From Ideonella_A intermedia_A (GTDB lineage Bacteria > Pseudomonadota > Gammaproteobacteria > Burkholderiales > Burkholderiaceae_C), in assembly GCA_943370175.1 (NCBI GenBank), contig CALRPU020000001.1, forward strand, positions 241,370 to 305,369: DNA of 64,000 nt. Direction: 5' to 3'. Position 1 is the first letter of the stretch, and each line of letters begins with the position of its first letter. Under the pieces are notes generated by a model that searched no databases, had not been told where the DNA came from, and saw only the letters and a list, made by a program, of their open reading frames with translations. Both the position numbers and the translations under genes were made by a program. Below, piece by piece: positions 50,602 to 61,672 of the stretch.

Positions 50602-52020
50602 TCAGCCCGGCCCGTGCGGGCGTTGCGGGCCCGGGTGGCGCAGTTGCCCTGCCACCAGGCAGGCCGCGAGGTTGCGCTCGTCGGCCAGGGTCATCCAGGC
50701 GAACACGCGCTCGTGCAGGCCGCGGGCCACCGACATCCGGCGCTCGGCGACCGGGCCCACGGCCCAGTCCCACACGCACACGTCGGCCGTGCGGCCGGGC
50801 TGCAGGGAGCCGATCTCGCCGGCCAGGTCCAGGGCCTCGGCGGCGCCCAGCGTGGCGGCGTGCAGGCCCTTCCAGGCGGTCAGGCGCTCGCCCGCCAGGG
50901 CCTGCACCTTGTAGGCGTCGCCCAGGGTGCGCAGCATCGACAGGCCGGTGCCGCCGCCCACGTCGCTGGCCATGCTGACGGCCGCGCCCGCGGCCTCGGC
51001 GGCGCGCCAGCCGAACAGGCCGCTGCCCAGGAACAGGTTGGACGAGGGGCTGTGCGCCACCTGCGCGCCGGCGGCGCGCAAGGCGGCGCGGTCCTCGTCG
51101 TCCAGCCAGATGCCGTGGGCCAGCACGCTGCGCCGGTGCAGCAGGCCGGCGCGGGCGTAGACGTCGAGGTAGCTGCGGGCTTCGGGGTACAGCTCGGCCA
51201 CCCACTTCACCTCGGCGCGGTTCTCGGCCACGTGGGTCTGCATGTACAGCGTGGGGTCGGCCGCGCACAGCGCGCCGGCCATGGCCAGCTGCTCCGGCGT
51301 GCTGGTGGGGGCAAAGCGCACGGTCACCGCGAAGGCGTTGCGCCCGGTGCCGTGCCAGCGGTCGATGAGGTCGATGCAGTCGCGTTCGGCTTGCGCCACG
51401 TCGTCGCGCAGGCCGTCGGGGGCAAAGCGGTTCATCAGCACCTTGCCGGTGACCAGGCGCATGCCGCGCTGGTGGGCGGCGGCAAACAGCGCGTCGGCGC
51501 TGACCTTGTGCACCGTGGGGAAGACCACCGCGCTGGTCGTGCCAGCGGCCAGCAAGGCGTCGCAGAACAGCGCCGCGCCTTCGGTGGCCACCGCCGGGTC
51601 GGCGTAGCGGCGCTCGGCCGGGAAGGTGTAGGTGTTCAGCCAGTCCAGCAGTTCGGTGCCGTAGCTGGCGATGACGTCCAGCTGGGGGCTGTGCACGTGG
51701 GTGTCGATGAAGCCTGGCATCACCAGGCGGCCACGGTGGTCCAGGTGCACGCAGCCGGGGCCGGGCTGCCAGGCCGGGGGCAGTTCGGCGCTGGCGGGCT
51801 GGGTGGCCACGATGCGGCCATGCTCGATCAGCAGCCAGTGGTCGGGCTGGAAGCGCACGGCCGGGCTGTCGACCTCACCCCAGGCCGGGGCGGCGGTGAA
51901 GTCCAGCAGGTCGCCGCGCAGCGCCACGCGGTTCGCGGCGGGGGAGGGCGCCGCGGTGGAGGCCGCCGCGGTGGAGGCCGCCGCGGTGGAGAGGGTGTCA
52001 GGCATGGGGCCCTGGGTCAT
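50602..52020 (-). CDS. guaD: Guanine deaminase
   Basis: This 472-residue amidohydrolase converts guanine to xanthine and ammonia. Metal and active-site motifs are PGFIDTHVHSPQ, QTHVAENRAEV, LAHGIWLDD, HSPSSNLFLGSG and SDVGGGTGLSM. The N-terminus carries an extra run of STAAA repeats absent from typical proteins. The ATG at 52020 overlaps the LysR stop by 4 bp (ATGA); the ATG at 52005 is an alternative. Placement between LysR and the purine importer, with xdh divergent, fits guanine catabolism. Confidence 0.94.
   Translation of the reverse strand: MTQGPMPDTLSTAAASTAAASTAAPSPAANRVALRGDLLDFTAAPAWGEVDSPAVRFQPDHWLLIEHGRIVATQPASAELPPAWQPGPGCVHLDHRGRLVMPGFIDTHVHSPQLDVIASYGTELLDWLNTYTFPAERRYADPAVATEGAALFCDALLAAGTTSAVVFPTVHKVSADALFAAAHQRGMRLVTGKVLMNRFAPDGLRDDVAQAERDCIDLIDRWHGTGRNAFAVTVRFAPTSTPEQLAMAGALCAADPTLYMQTHVAENRAEVKWVAELYPEARSYLDVYARAGLLHRRSVLAHGIWLDDEDRAALRAAGAQVAHSPSSNLFLGSGLFGWRAAEAAGAAVSMASDVGGGTGLSMLRTLGDAYKVQALAGERLTAWKGLHAATLGAAEALDLAGEIGSLQPGRTADVCVWDWAVGPVAERRMSVARGLHERVFAWMTLADERNLAACLVAGQLRHPGPQRPHGPG
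51951..51990 (-). repeat. 15-bp tandem repeats in guaD 5' end
   Basis: CCGCGGTGGAGGCCG is repeated two and two-thirds times, encoding Ser-Thr-Ala-Ala-Ala units in the first 30 residues of guanine deaminase. In-frame multiples of 15 bases can change number without breaking the reading frame, so strain variation is expected. Confidence 0.75.
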
Positions 52021-52994
52021 GGGGTTTGGCGTGTGAGCATGCCGCGTGCCGACAGGCTGCGCGCGGCGTCGCGCACTTGCTCGCGCAGCCAGCGCAGCGC
52101 GGTCGAGGCGTGCGTCACCTCATGCCACAGCTGGTAGTAGTTCAGGGCGGGGAAGGGCACCGGGCAGCGCACGATGCGCACCGGCAGCAGGTCGACGTAG
52201 CGGCTGCAGAACAGGCGGCCGGTGGTCAGCACCAGCAGGCTCTGGGCCACCATCATCGGGATCAGGCTGAAATGGGCGCTTCGCACCATGATGCTGCGTT
52301 CCAGCCCCAGGCTGGTGAGGTGCTCGTCGATGACGCCGATGGCGCCGCGGTGCGTGGGCGTGGGGGCGACGTGCTCGCAGGCGAGGTAGCGTTCCACCGA
52401 CCAGGCCCGCGTGCCGGCGCCGCGCACCACCGGGTGGTCTTCGGCCACCAGGCACACCACCTCGTCGCTGAGCAGCCGGCCCAGGTGCAATTCCTCGGGC
52501 GGTTGCAGCCAATTGCCGATCACCAGATCGACCTCGCCGGCGGCCAGGCTGCGCCGCACGTCGAATTCGCCGGACAGCGGCACCAGTTCCAGCCGAACGT
52601 TCGGTGCCTGTTGCTTGACCTGGCTGACCAGCGCGGGCAAGAACAGGGGGTCGAGGTAGTCGCTGGCCGCGATGCGGAAGTTGAGCTGCGCGGCCAGCGG
52701 CTCGAAGGTGCTGGTGCGGGCGCGTGGGCTGAACAGGCGGTCGGCTTCTTCCAGCAGGCGCGCGGCCGGGCCCGCCAATTGCAATGCCCGTGGGGTGGGG
52801 GCCATGCCGTTGCCCGCGCGCACCAGCAACGGGTCCCCCGTCAGTGCGCGCAGCCGCTTCAGCTGGGCACTCACGGCGGGCTGGCTGCTTCGCAAGCGAA
52901 GCGCGGCCCGAGAGACACTGCGTTCAGCAATCACGGTGTGCAGCACCCGGATGAGATGGAGCTCGATCTTGTCGAAATCGGCCGACAGCGTCAT
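52017..52994 (-). CDS. LysR-type regulator of purine catabolism
   Basis: This 325-residue regulator has a winged HTH (residues 8-65, IELHLIRVLHTVIAERSVSR then RSSQPAVSAQLKRLRALTGD) and a type II effector domain (about 90-300). Within that domain is SAHFSLIPMMVAQSLLVLTTG. It is divergent from xdhA and precedes guaD with a 4-bp overlap. An 18-bp inverted repeat in the promoter region is the likely operator. The minus-strand TATAAA at 53003-53008 is very close to the start codon, so the transcript may be leaderless. Confidence 0.9.
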   Translation of the reverse strand: MTLSADFDKIELHLIRVLHTVIAERSVSRAALRLRSSQPAVSAQLKRLRALTGDPLLVRAGNGMAPTPRALQLAGPAARLLEEADRLFSPRARTSTFEPLAAQLNFRIAASDYLDPLFLPALVSQVKQQAPNVRLELVPLSGEFDVRRSLAAGEVDLVIGNWLQPPEELHLGRLLSDEVVCLVAEDHPVVRGAGTRAWSVERYLACEHVAPTPTHRGAIGVIDEHLTSLGLERSIMVRSAHFSLIPMMVAQSLLVLTTGRLFCSRYVDLLPVRIVRCPVPFPALNYYQLWHEVTHASTALRWLREQVRDAARSLSARGMLTRQTP

Positions 52995-53021
52995 ATGGTT
53001 CAGTTTATACCGGACATCGGT

Positions 53022-53039
53022 GTCACTGTATGCTGTGAC
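53022..53039. promoter_or_regulatory. Candidate LysR operator between lysR and xdhA
   Basis: GTCAC (53022-53026) and GTGAC (53035-53039) form an inverted repeat around eight bases, in the 154-bp divergent intergenic region. It contains the T-N11-A pattern used by LysR-type regulators. Placement upstream of the regulator start is normal for autoregulation and activation of the divergent operon. Confidence 0.6.
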
Positions 53040-53148
53040 GCCGGCCACGCCTTAGCCTGTCGCGCATGCCCAGCCCTCCCCGATCCGCTTGCCTTGGCCG
53101 CGACGGCCCGCACCTGAGCACCGCCATGGCCGCCCCCGGACACCCCGC

Positions 53149-54704
<1,556 letters not shown>

Positions 54705-54708
<4 letters not shown>

Positions 54709-57173
54709 ACAAGCCCATCGACCCCACGCTGCTGGAGCCGGCCACGCCCTTCGCCGACTACCGCGCCAACACCGCCTGGCGCATCGACCCCGCGGCCGAG
54801 GCCACCGCCCACCAGCAAGGCCGCCGCGTGGGCGTGAGCCGCCCGCACGAGTCGGCCCACCTGCACGTGGCCGGCGAGGCGCCCTACATCGACGACCTGC
54901 CCGAGCTGGCCGGCACGCTGCATGCCGCGCTGGGCTTGTCGCCGGTGGCCCATGGCACGCTGCTGGGCGTTGACCTGGACGCGGTCCGCGCGCTGCCCGG
55001 CGTGGTGGCGGTGCTCACCGCGGCCGACATTCCTGGCGCCAACGATTGCGGCTCGATCGTCCACGATGAGCCCATCCTGGCCACGGGCGAGCTGCGCTAC
55101 CGCGGCCAGCCGGTCTTCGCGGTGATCGCCGAGACGCGCGACATCGCCCGCCGCGCGGCCGCGCTGGCCGCGTCGGTCGTCCGCAGTGAGCCGCGTCCGG
55201 CGGTCATCAGCGCCCGCGAGGCCCATGCCCAAGGCCTGCACGTGCTGCCGTCGATGCACCTGAGCCGCAGCGTGTCCGCAACGGCCGGCAGCGACCCCGT
55301 GCCCGTGGTGCGCGCCGCCATCGCCGCCGCGCCGCACCGCTTGAGCGGGTCGTTGGAGGTGGGCGGCCAGGAGCAGTTCTACCTGGAAGGCCAAATCAGC
55401 TACGCCATCCCGCGCGAGGACCAGGGCATGCTCGTGCACTGCAGCACCCAGCACCCCAGCGAGATGCAGCACCTGGTGGCCCACGCGCTGCACGTGGCCG
55501 CGCACCGGGTGCAGGTCGAATGCCGGCGCATGGGCGGCGGCTTCGGCGGCAAGGAGTCGCAGTCGGCGCCCTTCGCCTGCATCGCCGCGGTGGCCGCCGC
55601 GCGCCTGAAGCGCCCGGTCAAGCTGCGCCTGGACCGCGACGACGACTTCATGATCACCGGCCGCCGCCACTGCTTCAGCTACGACTACGCGGTGGGCCAC
55701 GACGACGAGGGCCGCGTGCTGGCCAGCGAGGTGACGATGATCTCCCGCGCCGGCCACTCGGCCGACCTGTCCGGCCCGGTGATGACCCGCGCGCTGTGCC
55801 ACTTCGACAACGCCTATTGGTTGCCCGAGGTGGTGATGCACGGCCACTGCGCGCGCACCAACACCCAGAGCAACACCGCCTTCCGCGGCTTCGGCGGGCC
55901 GCAGGGCGCCATCGCCATCGAGAACATCCTCGACAGCATCGCCCGCACCCTGGGCAAGGACCCGTTGGACGTTCGCCGCGCCAACTTCTACGGCCGCGGC
56001 GAGCGCCACGTGACGCCCTACACCCAGGTGGTCGAGGACAACGTCATCGAGCCGCTGGTGGCCCAACTGGAGGCCAGCAGCCAGTACCGCGCCCGCCGCG
56101 CGGCCATCGCCGCCTTCAATGCCGACAGCCCGGTGCTCAAGCGCGGCATCGCGCTGACGCCGGTGAAGTTCGGCATCAGCTTCAACGTCAAGCACTTCAA
56201 CCAGGCCGGCGCGCTGGTGCACGTGTACAGCGACGGGTCCATCCTGGTGAACCACGGCGGCACCGAGATGGGCCAGGGCCTGAACACCAAGGTGGCCCAG
56301 GTGGTGGCGCACGAGCTGGGCGTGGACTTCGAGCGGGTGCGCGTGACCGCCACCGACACGCAGAAGGTGGCCAACACCTCGGCCACCGCCGCCTCCACCG
56401 GCAGCGACCTGAACGGCAAGGCCGCGCAGGACGCCGCCCGGCAGATCCGCGAGCGCCTGGCCCCGCTGGCCGCGCAGCGCCTGGGCGTGGACGTGGCCGG
56501 CGTGGTCTTTGCCAACGACCGGGTGCACGGCGCCGGAACGTCGATGGGCTTCGCCGAGCTGGTGGCCGCGGCCTACACGGAGCGCATCCAGCTGTGGTCC
56601 GACGGCTTTTACGCCACGCCCGGTTTGAGTTGGGACCGCGAAACGCTGACCGGCCGGCCGTTCTACTACTTCGCTTATGGCGCGGCCTGCAGCGAGGTGG
56701 TGGTCGACACGCTGACCGGCGAATGGAAGCTGCTGCAGGCCGATGTGCTGCACGACGTGGGACGCTCGCTGAACCCGGCGGTGGACATCGGTCAGGTTGA
56801 AGGCGCCTTCGTGCAGGGCATGGGCTGGCTGACGATGGAAGAGCTGGTGTGGCACCCCGCGGATGGGTCGCGCCACGCCGGCCGCCTGATGACGCACGCG
56901 CCCAGCACCTACAAGATCCCCACGGCCAACGACTGCCCGCCGGTGTTCAAGGTGCGGCTGTTCGAAGGCGAAAACCACGAGGACAGCATTCACCGCAGCA
57001 AGGCCGTGGGCGAGCCACCGCTGTTGTTGCCGTTCTCGGTGTTTTTTGCGATCCGCGACGCGGTGTCGGCCGTGGGCCACCACCGTGTGGACCCGCCGCT
57101 GCAGGCGCCGGCCACGAGCGAGTCCATCCTGCGCGCCATCACCGCCGTGCAGGCGGGTGCGACCGCGGCGTGA
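54705..57173 (+). CDS. xdhB: Xanthine dehydrogenase molybdopterin-binding subunit
   Basis: This 822-residue subunit holds the molybdenum cofactor and oxidises hypoxanthine to xanthine and urate. Family marks are GGQEQFYLEGQ, GGGFGGKESQS, AFRGFGGPQG, NHGGTEMGQGLNTK and VGEPPLLLPFSV, the last with the active-site glutamate. The first 40 residues are an extra leader before the SRPHESAHLHVAGEAPYIDD start of the domain. The start at ATG 54705 overlaps xdhA by 4 bp, and the gene overlaps xdhC by 4 bp (GTGA). Confidence 0.95.
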
Positions 57174-58006
57174 ACGACCTGCGCGACACCGCCCGTCAAT
57201 GGCTGGCCGATGGCCGGCCTGCGGTGCTGGTGAGCGTCACCGAGGCACAGGGCTCGGCCCCGCGCGAGGCCGGCACCCGCATGCTGGTGGCCGCGGACGC
57301 GCTGGCCGGCACGGTCGGCGGCGGGCACCTGGAACTGAAGGCGATTTCGCTGGCCCGCGGCCTGCTGGCGCCGTCGGGCGCCGAGCCGGGCGCCGCGGTG
57401 GCGCCGCTGAGCGTGCACTTCCCGCTGGGTCCGGCCTTGGGCCAGTGCTGCGGCGGTGCGGTGACGCTGGCGCTGGCGCCACTGGACGCCGCGGCCCTGG
57501 CCGCTTGGCCGCTGGACGGCCCGATGTTCCACCTGCAGCTCTACGGCGCCGGCCACGTGGGCCGCGCCATCGTCCAGGCGCTGATGCCGCTGCCGGTGCG
57601 CATCGACTGGATCGACGAACGCGAAGCCGAATTCGCCCGCTTCGCCGGCGCCGCGGCCGGCCCGGTGGCGCCAGGCCAGGCCGCGCTGCGTTGCGTGTGC
57701 GTCGACGCGGTCGAGGGCGAGGTTCGGCTGGCGCCGCCGGGCGCCTTCTACCTGGTGCTCACGCACGAGCACGACCTGGATTGGCGCATCGCCGAAGCCA
57801 TCCTGAGGCGGGGGGATTTCGGCTACTTCGGGCTGATCGGCTCGAAGACCAAGCGCCAGCGCTTCATCCACCGTTTCGAGCAGCGCGGTCTGTCGGCGTC
57901 GGCCATCGACCGCATGACCTGCCCCATCGGCGTGCCCGGCATCGACGGCAAGGCGCCCGAGGTGATCGCCGCGGCCGTGGTGGCCCAGCTGCTGCAACGG
58001 TGCTGA
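57170..58006 (+). CDS. xdhC: Xanthine dehydrogenase accessory protein XdhC
   Basis: This 278-residue protein inserts sulfurated molybdenum cofactor into XdhB. Marks are VTEAQGSAPREAGTRM, VGGGHLELKAI, GQCCGGAV and the Rossmann site LYGAGHVGRAIVQAL, with IGSKTKRQRFIHRF near the C-terminus. Cys pair CC in GQCCGG matches the cofactor-binding region. It starts with GTG 57170 overlapping the xdhB stop. Its dependence on Moco links it to the purine genes on both sides. Confidence 0.93.
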   Translation: MNDLRDTARQWLADGRPAVLVSVTEAQGSAPREAGTRMLVAADALAGTVGGGHLELKAISLARGLLAPSGAEPGAAVAPLSVHFPLGPALGQCCGGAVTLALAPLDAAALAAWPLDGPMFHLQLYGAGHVGRAIVQALMPLPVRIDWIDEREAEFARFAGAAAGPVAPGQAALRCVCVDAVEGEVRLAPPGAFYLVLTHEHDLDWRIAEAILRRGDFGYFGLIGSKTKRQRFIHRFEQRGLSASAIDRMTCPIGVPGIDGKAPEVIAAAVVAQLLQRC

Positions 58007-58078
58007 CGCGCCGGGCGCGCGGGCCACTTCGGTAGCATCGCGCCGCTCGTTTCGATCGCCAACGCTGGCGCCCACCCC

Positions 58079-58402
58079 ATGCCCGACATCACCTTCATCA
58101 CCCACGACGGCCTCGAGTACGGTTTCGAGGCGCCCGCGGGCGTCAGCCTGATGCAGGCCGCCACCGGCCACGGCGTGCCTGGCATGGCGGCCGACTGCGG
58201 TGGCGCTGCCATGTGCGCCACCTGCCACGTGCTGGTGCCCGAGGCCTGGCGCGACCGGCTGCCGCCGCCCGACCCGCACGAGCACCTGCTGCTGGACCGC
58301 ACCGCCTGCATTCGGGAGCCGGGCAGCCGGCTGGCCTGCCAGATCCGCCTGGACGACGCGGTGCAGGGCCTGGTGGTGCACCTGCCTGAATCGCAGTACT
58401 GA
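58079..58402 (+). CDS. Adrenodoxin-type [2Fe-2S] ferredoxin
   Basis: This 107-residue ferredoxin has the cysteine pattern CGGAAMCATC followed by a fourth cysteine in RLACQIRL, as in the adrenodoxin/ISC class. It carries electrons to oxygenases or other enzymes. It starts 72 bp after xdhC, so it may be read with the xanthine dehydrogenase genes or from its own promoter. The partner is not identifiable in the window. The C-terminus (VVHLPESQY) is normal for the family. Confidence 0.93.
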   Translation: MPDITFITHDGLEYGFEAPAGVSLMQAATGHGVPGMAADCGGAAMCATCHVLVPEAWRDRLPPPDPHEHLLLDRTACIREPGSRLACQIRLDDAVQGLVVHLPESQY

Positions 58403-58660
58403 GGTGGGCGGGCCCTCGGTCGCCACCGCGCCTTCGCACCCTGGGGCCTGGCTTCGCCTGGGCGCGGTGCGCGGCCCGGGCGCTTGCCACAGTGCAGGGC
58501 ATGGGAGGACGTGCAATGAACTGGCAAGACAAGGACAGCAGGCGGCGTTGGCCGTTCATGGTGGCGGTGAACCCGCCCAACGCGGCGCCGGTGTCGGCGG
58601 GCCGGTCCACGGCATCGCCCGGCTTGCGCGAAGGTGCGTCGGTCGGTCGACAATCCGCGC
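58403..58660. other. 258-bp intergenic region before the cupin gene
   Basis: This region should hold the promoter of the cupin gene. A 65-codon plus-strand frame from 58516 (MNWQDKDSRRRWPF) overlaps the cupin start in another phase; its composition after residue 15 does not look like a real protein, so I do not call it. Confidence 0.3.
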
Positions 58661-59389
58661 ATGAATCTGCGAGACGACTTCAGTCAACGGGTGGTCGACC
58701 GGGCCCCTGAGGCCACCTGGCACGCGTCGCCCGCCCAGGGCGTGACCCGGCGCCTGCTCGACCGCGTGGGCGACGAAGTGGCGCGCGCGACCAGCGTGGT
58801 GCGCTACGCGGCCGGGTCGCGTTTCGACCACCACGTGCATGGCGGCGGCGAGGAGATCCTGGTCCTCGAGGGGGTGTTTTCCGACGAGCACGGCGACCAC
58901 CCGGCGGGCACCTACCTGCGCAACCCGCCGGGCAGCGGGCACGCGCCGTTCTCGGTGGAAGGCTGCACGCTGTTCGTCAAGCTGTGGCAGTTTGCTCCCA
59001 CCGACACCGTGCCGGTGCGCATCGACACCCGGACGGCGCCGTGGCGGCCAGGGCGCCTGCCCGGCCTGTCGGTGCTGCCGCTGCACGAGCACGATGGCAT
59101 TGCGACCTCGCTGGTGCGCTGGGCACCGCACACCGACTACCCCACCCACACCCACGTGGGCGGCGAGGAAATCTACGTGCTGGACGGCGTCTACAACGAC
59201 GACCTCGGCAGCTACCCCGCCGGCACCTGGATGCGCAGTCCGCGCTGGAGCCGCCACGCGCCGTTCACCGGCGCCGAGGGTGCGCTGATCTACGTGAAGG
59301 TGGGCCACCTCGGCGATTCGCGCCATGTGCCGCCCCCGGGCGCGTCAACGCCGCTGCCGCCCACGCTGGCCGACGCGGGCGACGCCTGA
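58661..59389 (+). CDS. ChrR-like bicupin protein
   Basis: This 242-residue protein has two cupin domains. The first has FDHHVHGGGEEILVLEGVFSDE and the second YPTHTHVGGEEIYVLDGVYNDD; each has the HxHxxGGEE metal-binding motif and a GT(Y/W) turn about 15 residues later (GTYLRNP, GTWMRSP). This arrangement is found in ChrR-type cupins and anti-sigma-like or metal-dependent enzymes. No sigma factor is adjacent. The ATG at 58661 is preferred over the upstream in-frame ATG. It lies 15 bp before the next gene. Confidence 0.9.
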   Translation: MNLRDDFSQRVVDRAPEATWHASPAQGVTRRLLDRVGDEVARATSVVRYAAGSRFDHHVHGGGEEILVLEGVFSDEHGDHPAGTYLRNPPGSGHAPFSVEGCTLFVKLWQFAPTDTVPVRIDTRTAPWRPGRLPGLSVLPLHEHDGIATSLVRWAPHTDYPTHTHVGGEEIYVLDGVYNDDLGSYPAGTWMRSPRWSRHAPFTGAEGALIYVKVGHLGDSRHVPPPGASTPLPPTLADAGDA

Positions 59390-59404
59390 GCGCCGGCCCG
59401 CCCC

Positions 59405-60286
59405 ATGGCCGCGTCCCCGGGAACCCTGCGCAGCATCGTGGCCATGCTGCTGGCCGTCGGCTTTTTCTCGCTGATGGACGCGGTGATGAAGGTGCTGGTG
59501 GCCCATTACAGCGCGGTGCAGGTGGCGGCGTTGCGCGGTCTGTGCGCGCTGCCGCTGGTGCTGGTGTGGGTGGCCTGGATGGGCGAGGGCCGCAGCCTGT
59601 GGCGCGTGCGCTGGCCGCTGCACTTGCTGCGCGGGGCCTTGTCCATCGGCATGTTGATCGGCTTCGCCTGGGGCTTGCGCAGCCTGCCGCTGGCCGAGGC
59701 CTACACCGTGTTTTTCGTGGCACCGCTGATGATCACGCTGCTGTCGATCCCGGTGCTGAAGGAACGCGTGCCGCGCAGCCATTGGGTCGCCATCGGCGTC
59801 GGCCTGGCTGGGGTGGTGGTGGCGCTGCGGCCCAGTGGGCAGGGGCTGTTGTCCTTGGGCGGGCTGGCGGTGTTGGCCTCGGCGCTGGCCTACGCGGTCT
59901 CGGCGCTGGCCGGGCGGCTGCTGACGCGCACCGATTCCAGCGCCAGCCTCGTGTTCTGGACCACCGTGGCGCTGGTGGTGGGCGCCGGTGCCCTGGCGAT
60001 CCCGGCCTGGCAGCCGCTGCGCCCGAGCGATGCGCCTGTGCTGCTGGCGCTGGCGATCACCGGCTTCCTCGGCCAGGTGGCCATCACCGAGGCCTTTCGT
60101 CATGGCCAGGCCTCGGTGGTCGCGCCGTTCGAATACACGGCGCTCGCCTGGGGCATTGGCCTGGACTGGGTGCTGTGGCGGGTGTGGCCCGACGCTGCCA
60201 CCTGGGTTGGCGGCGCCATCATCGTGGCCAGTGGTCTGTACCTGCTGCGCCGCGAACGCCAGCCGCAGGCCAGCCTGCCGCCCTGA
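59405..60286 (+). CDS. EamA/DMT family transporter (second copy)
   Basis: This 293-residue protein has ten membrane helices in two EamA units. FSLMDAVMKVLVAHYSAVQV and LPLAEAYTVFFVAPLMITLL mark the first, and GLAVLASALAYAVSALAGRLL and FGHGQASVVAPFEYTALAW-like AFRHGQASVVAPFEYTA the second. It probably exports small metabolites. It starts 15 bp after the cupin gene, so they are likely cotranscribed. Confidence 0.88.
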   Translation: MAASPGTLRSIVAMLLAVGFFSLMDAVMKVLVAHYSAVQVAALRGLCALPLVLVWVAWMGEGRSLWRVRWPLHLLRGALSIGMLIGFAWGLRSLPLAEAYTVFFVAPLMITLLSIPVLKERVPRSHWVAIGVGLAGVVVALRPSGQGLLSLGGLAVLASALAYAVSALAGRLLTRTDSSASLVFWTTVALVVGAGALAIPAWQPLRPSDAPVLLALAITGFLGQVAITEAFRHGQASVVAPFEYTALAWGIGLDWVLWRVWPDAATWVGGAIIVASGLYLLRRERQPQASLPP

Positions 60287-60472
60287 GCCCTGGGCCAGCG
60301 CAAGCGGCGCGGGTGGGCCGGCCTGCCGGCGGATGGCGTCTTGTCCTACGCGCAGGGGCGGCAATCGCCGTCGGTGTCGCCGAGCCGGCGGCCGTTAGGC
60401 TGGGACAAGCCCGCACACACCGTGTCGGGCCGGTGGCCAACAGGCCGCCGACGGACCCCGCAGGAGACCCTG

Positions 60473-61609
60473 ATGACGATTCGACGCCAGCTTTCCACCT
60501 TGAGCCTGGCGGTGGCTGCCGCGCTGCCGCTGGCCCTTCCGCTGGCCTGGCCCACCGCGGCCATCGCCCAGCCTTTCACCCAAACCCGGGTGGAGCCCAT
60601 CGTCAGCTTTGGCGTGGCCCAGGTGCCGCGCCTGCGCCCTGGCAACACGCTCGACTTCAGCCTGGCTGGTGTGCCGGGCGCACAGGTCAGCTTGCAGATC
60701 GACGGCGCCACCGCCGGCGTGGCCATGGCCGAGGTGCAGCCGGGTCAGTACCGTGGCACCTACACCGTCCGCTCGCGCGACCGCCTGAGCGCGACCAGCG
60801 TGGTCACCGCCACGCTCATCCACCGCGGTCAGACCAGCACCGCCTTGCTGTCGCAATCGCTGGTCCAGGGCGCCCCGCCGCCGCAAGCCGCGGTCACGGC
60901 CCCGGCGCAGATCAACGAGTTCACGGTGCGCGCGCCCGAGCGCCCGCGCCCAGGGGACGAGTTGGGGTTCATGCTGCGCGCCACGCCCGGTGGCACCGCC
61001 CGCGTCGTGGTGAAGGGCCTGGAGCGGCCCGTTCCCTTGAACGAGGTGCGCCCGGGCGTTTACGAGGGCAGCCACGTGCTGCGCCGCAATGAGCGCGTGC
61101 GCGGCGAGTTGCAGGCCGACGCCTACCTGCTGCGCGACCGCCGTGAGGTGAGCCGCCGCTACGACCCGGCCTTCGTGCCGCCGCCGCCCTACGAGGCGGT
61201 GCGCGGCGACGGGCGGTCCGACGGGCGCTTTGATGGTCGCCCAGACGGTCGTCCCCAACCCGGCCAGGTCGCCTGCGCTCAATGTGGCCGCATCGAGGCC
61301 ATCAACCTGGTCGAGGTGAAGTCCGACTCGCCCAACATCATCGGCACCATCGCCGGCGGCGTGCTGGGCGGGGTGGTGGGCCGCCAGGTGGGCGGTGGCA
61401 CCGGGCGCGACATCGCCACGGTCATCGGCGCCGTGGGTGGGGCCTACGCGGGCAACCGCATCGAAAGCAACGCCAACAAGACCAAGGTCTATCGCCTGAC
61501 CGTTCGCCTGGAGGGCGGCACCACGCAGGACTTCGATTACGCCCAGGACCCTGCGGTCGATGTGGGCACCCGCGTGCGCGTCGAGAACGGCGTGCTGGTG
61601 CGACTGTGA
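60473..61609 (+). CDS. Glycine-zipper envelope protein
   Basis: This 378-residue exported protein has a Sec signal (residues 1-32, ending AAIAQP) and two beta-sandwich-like repeats (about 40-120 and 135-230, each with a PGQYRGTYTV or PGVYEGSHVL turn). An Arg/Asp/Gly-rich linker (RSDGRFDGRPDGRPQ) follows. Residues about 255-378 are a glycine-zipper 2TM domain (IIGTIAGGVLGGVVGRQVGG, IGAVGGAYAGNRIES) of the SlyB/17-kDa antigen kind. There is no lipobox. A CAGGAG ribosome binding site precedes ATG 60473. It may support outer-membrane integrity. Confidence 0.85.
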   Translation: MTIRRQLSTLSLAVAAALPLALPLAWPTAAIAQPFTQTRVEPIVSFGVAQVPRLRPGNTLDFSLAGVPGAQVSLQIDGATAGVAMAEVQPGQYRGTYTVRSRDRLSATSVVTATLIHRGQTSTALLSQSLVQGAPPPQAAVTAPAQINEFTVRAPERPRPGDELGFMLRATPGGTARVVVKGLERPVPLNEVRPGVYEGSHVLRRNERVRGELQADAYLLRDRREVSRRYDPAFVPPPPYEAVRGDGRSDGRFDGRPDGRPQPGQVACAQCGRIEAINLVEVKSDSPNIIGTIAGGVLGGVVGRQVGGGTGRDIATVIGAVGGAYAGNRIESNANKTKVYRLTVRLEGGTTQDFDYAQDPAVDVGTRVRVENGVLVRL

Positions 61610-61672
61610 CGCCACGGTGTGGCTCACCGCACAGACCCCCGCGGCGAGCCGCACCACCATGGGAGGATGACC

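Noticed and set aside
48901..52137. Plus-strand open frame of 1078 codons
   Set aside because: It is antisense to the BMP-type importer genes and guanine deaminase, which are well supported.
58516..58710. Small plus-strand gene before the cupin gene
   Set aside because: It overlaps the cupin start in another frame and loses protein-like composition after about 15 residues.
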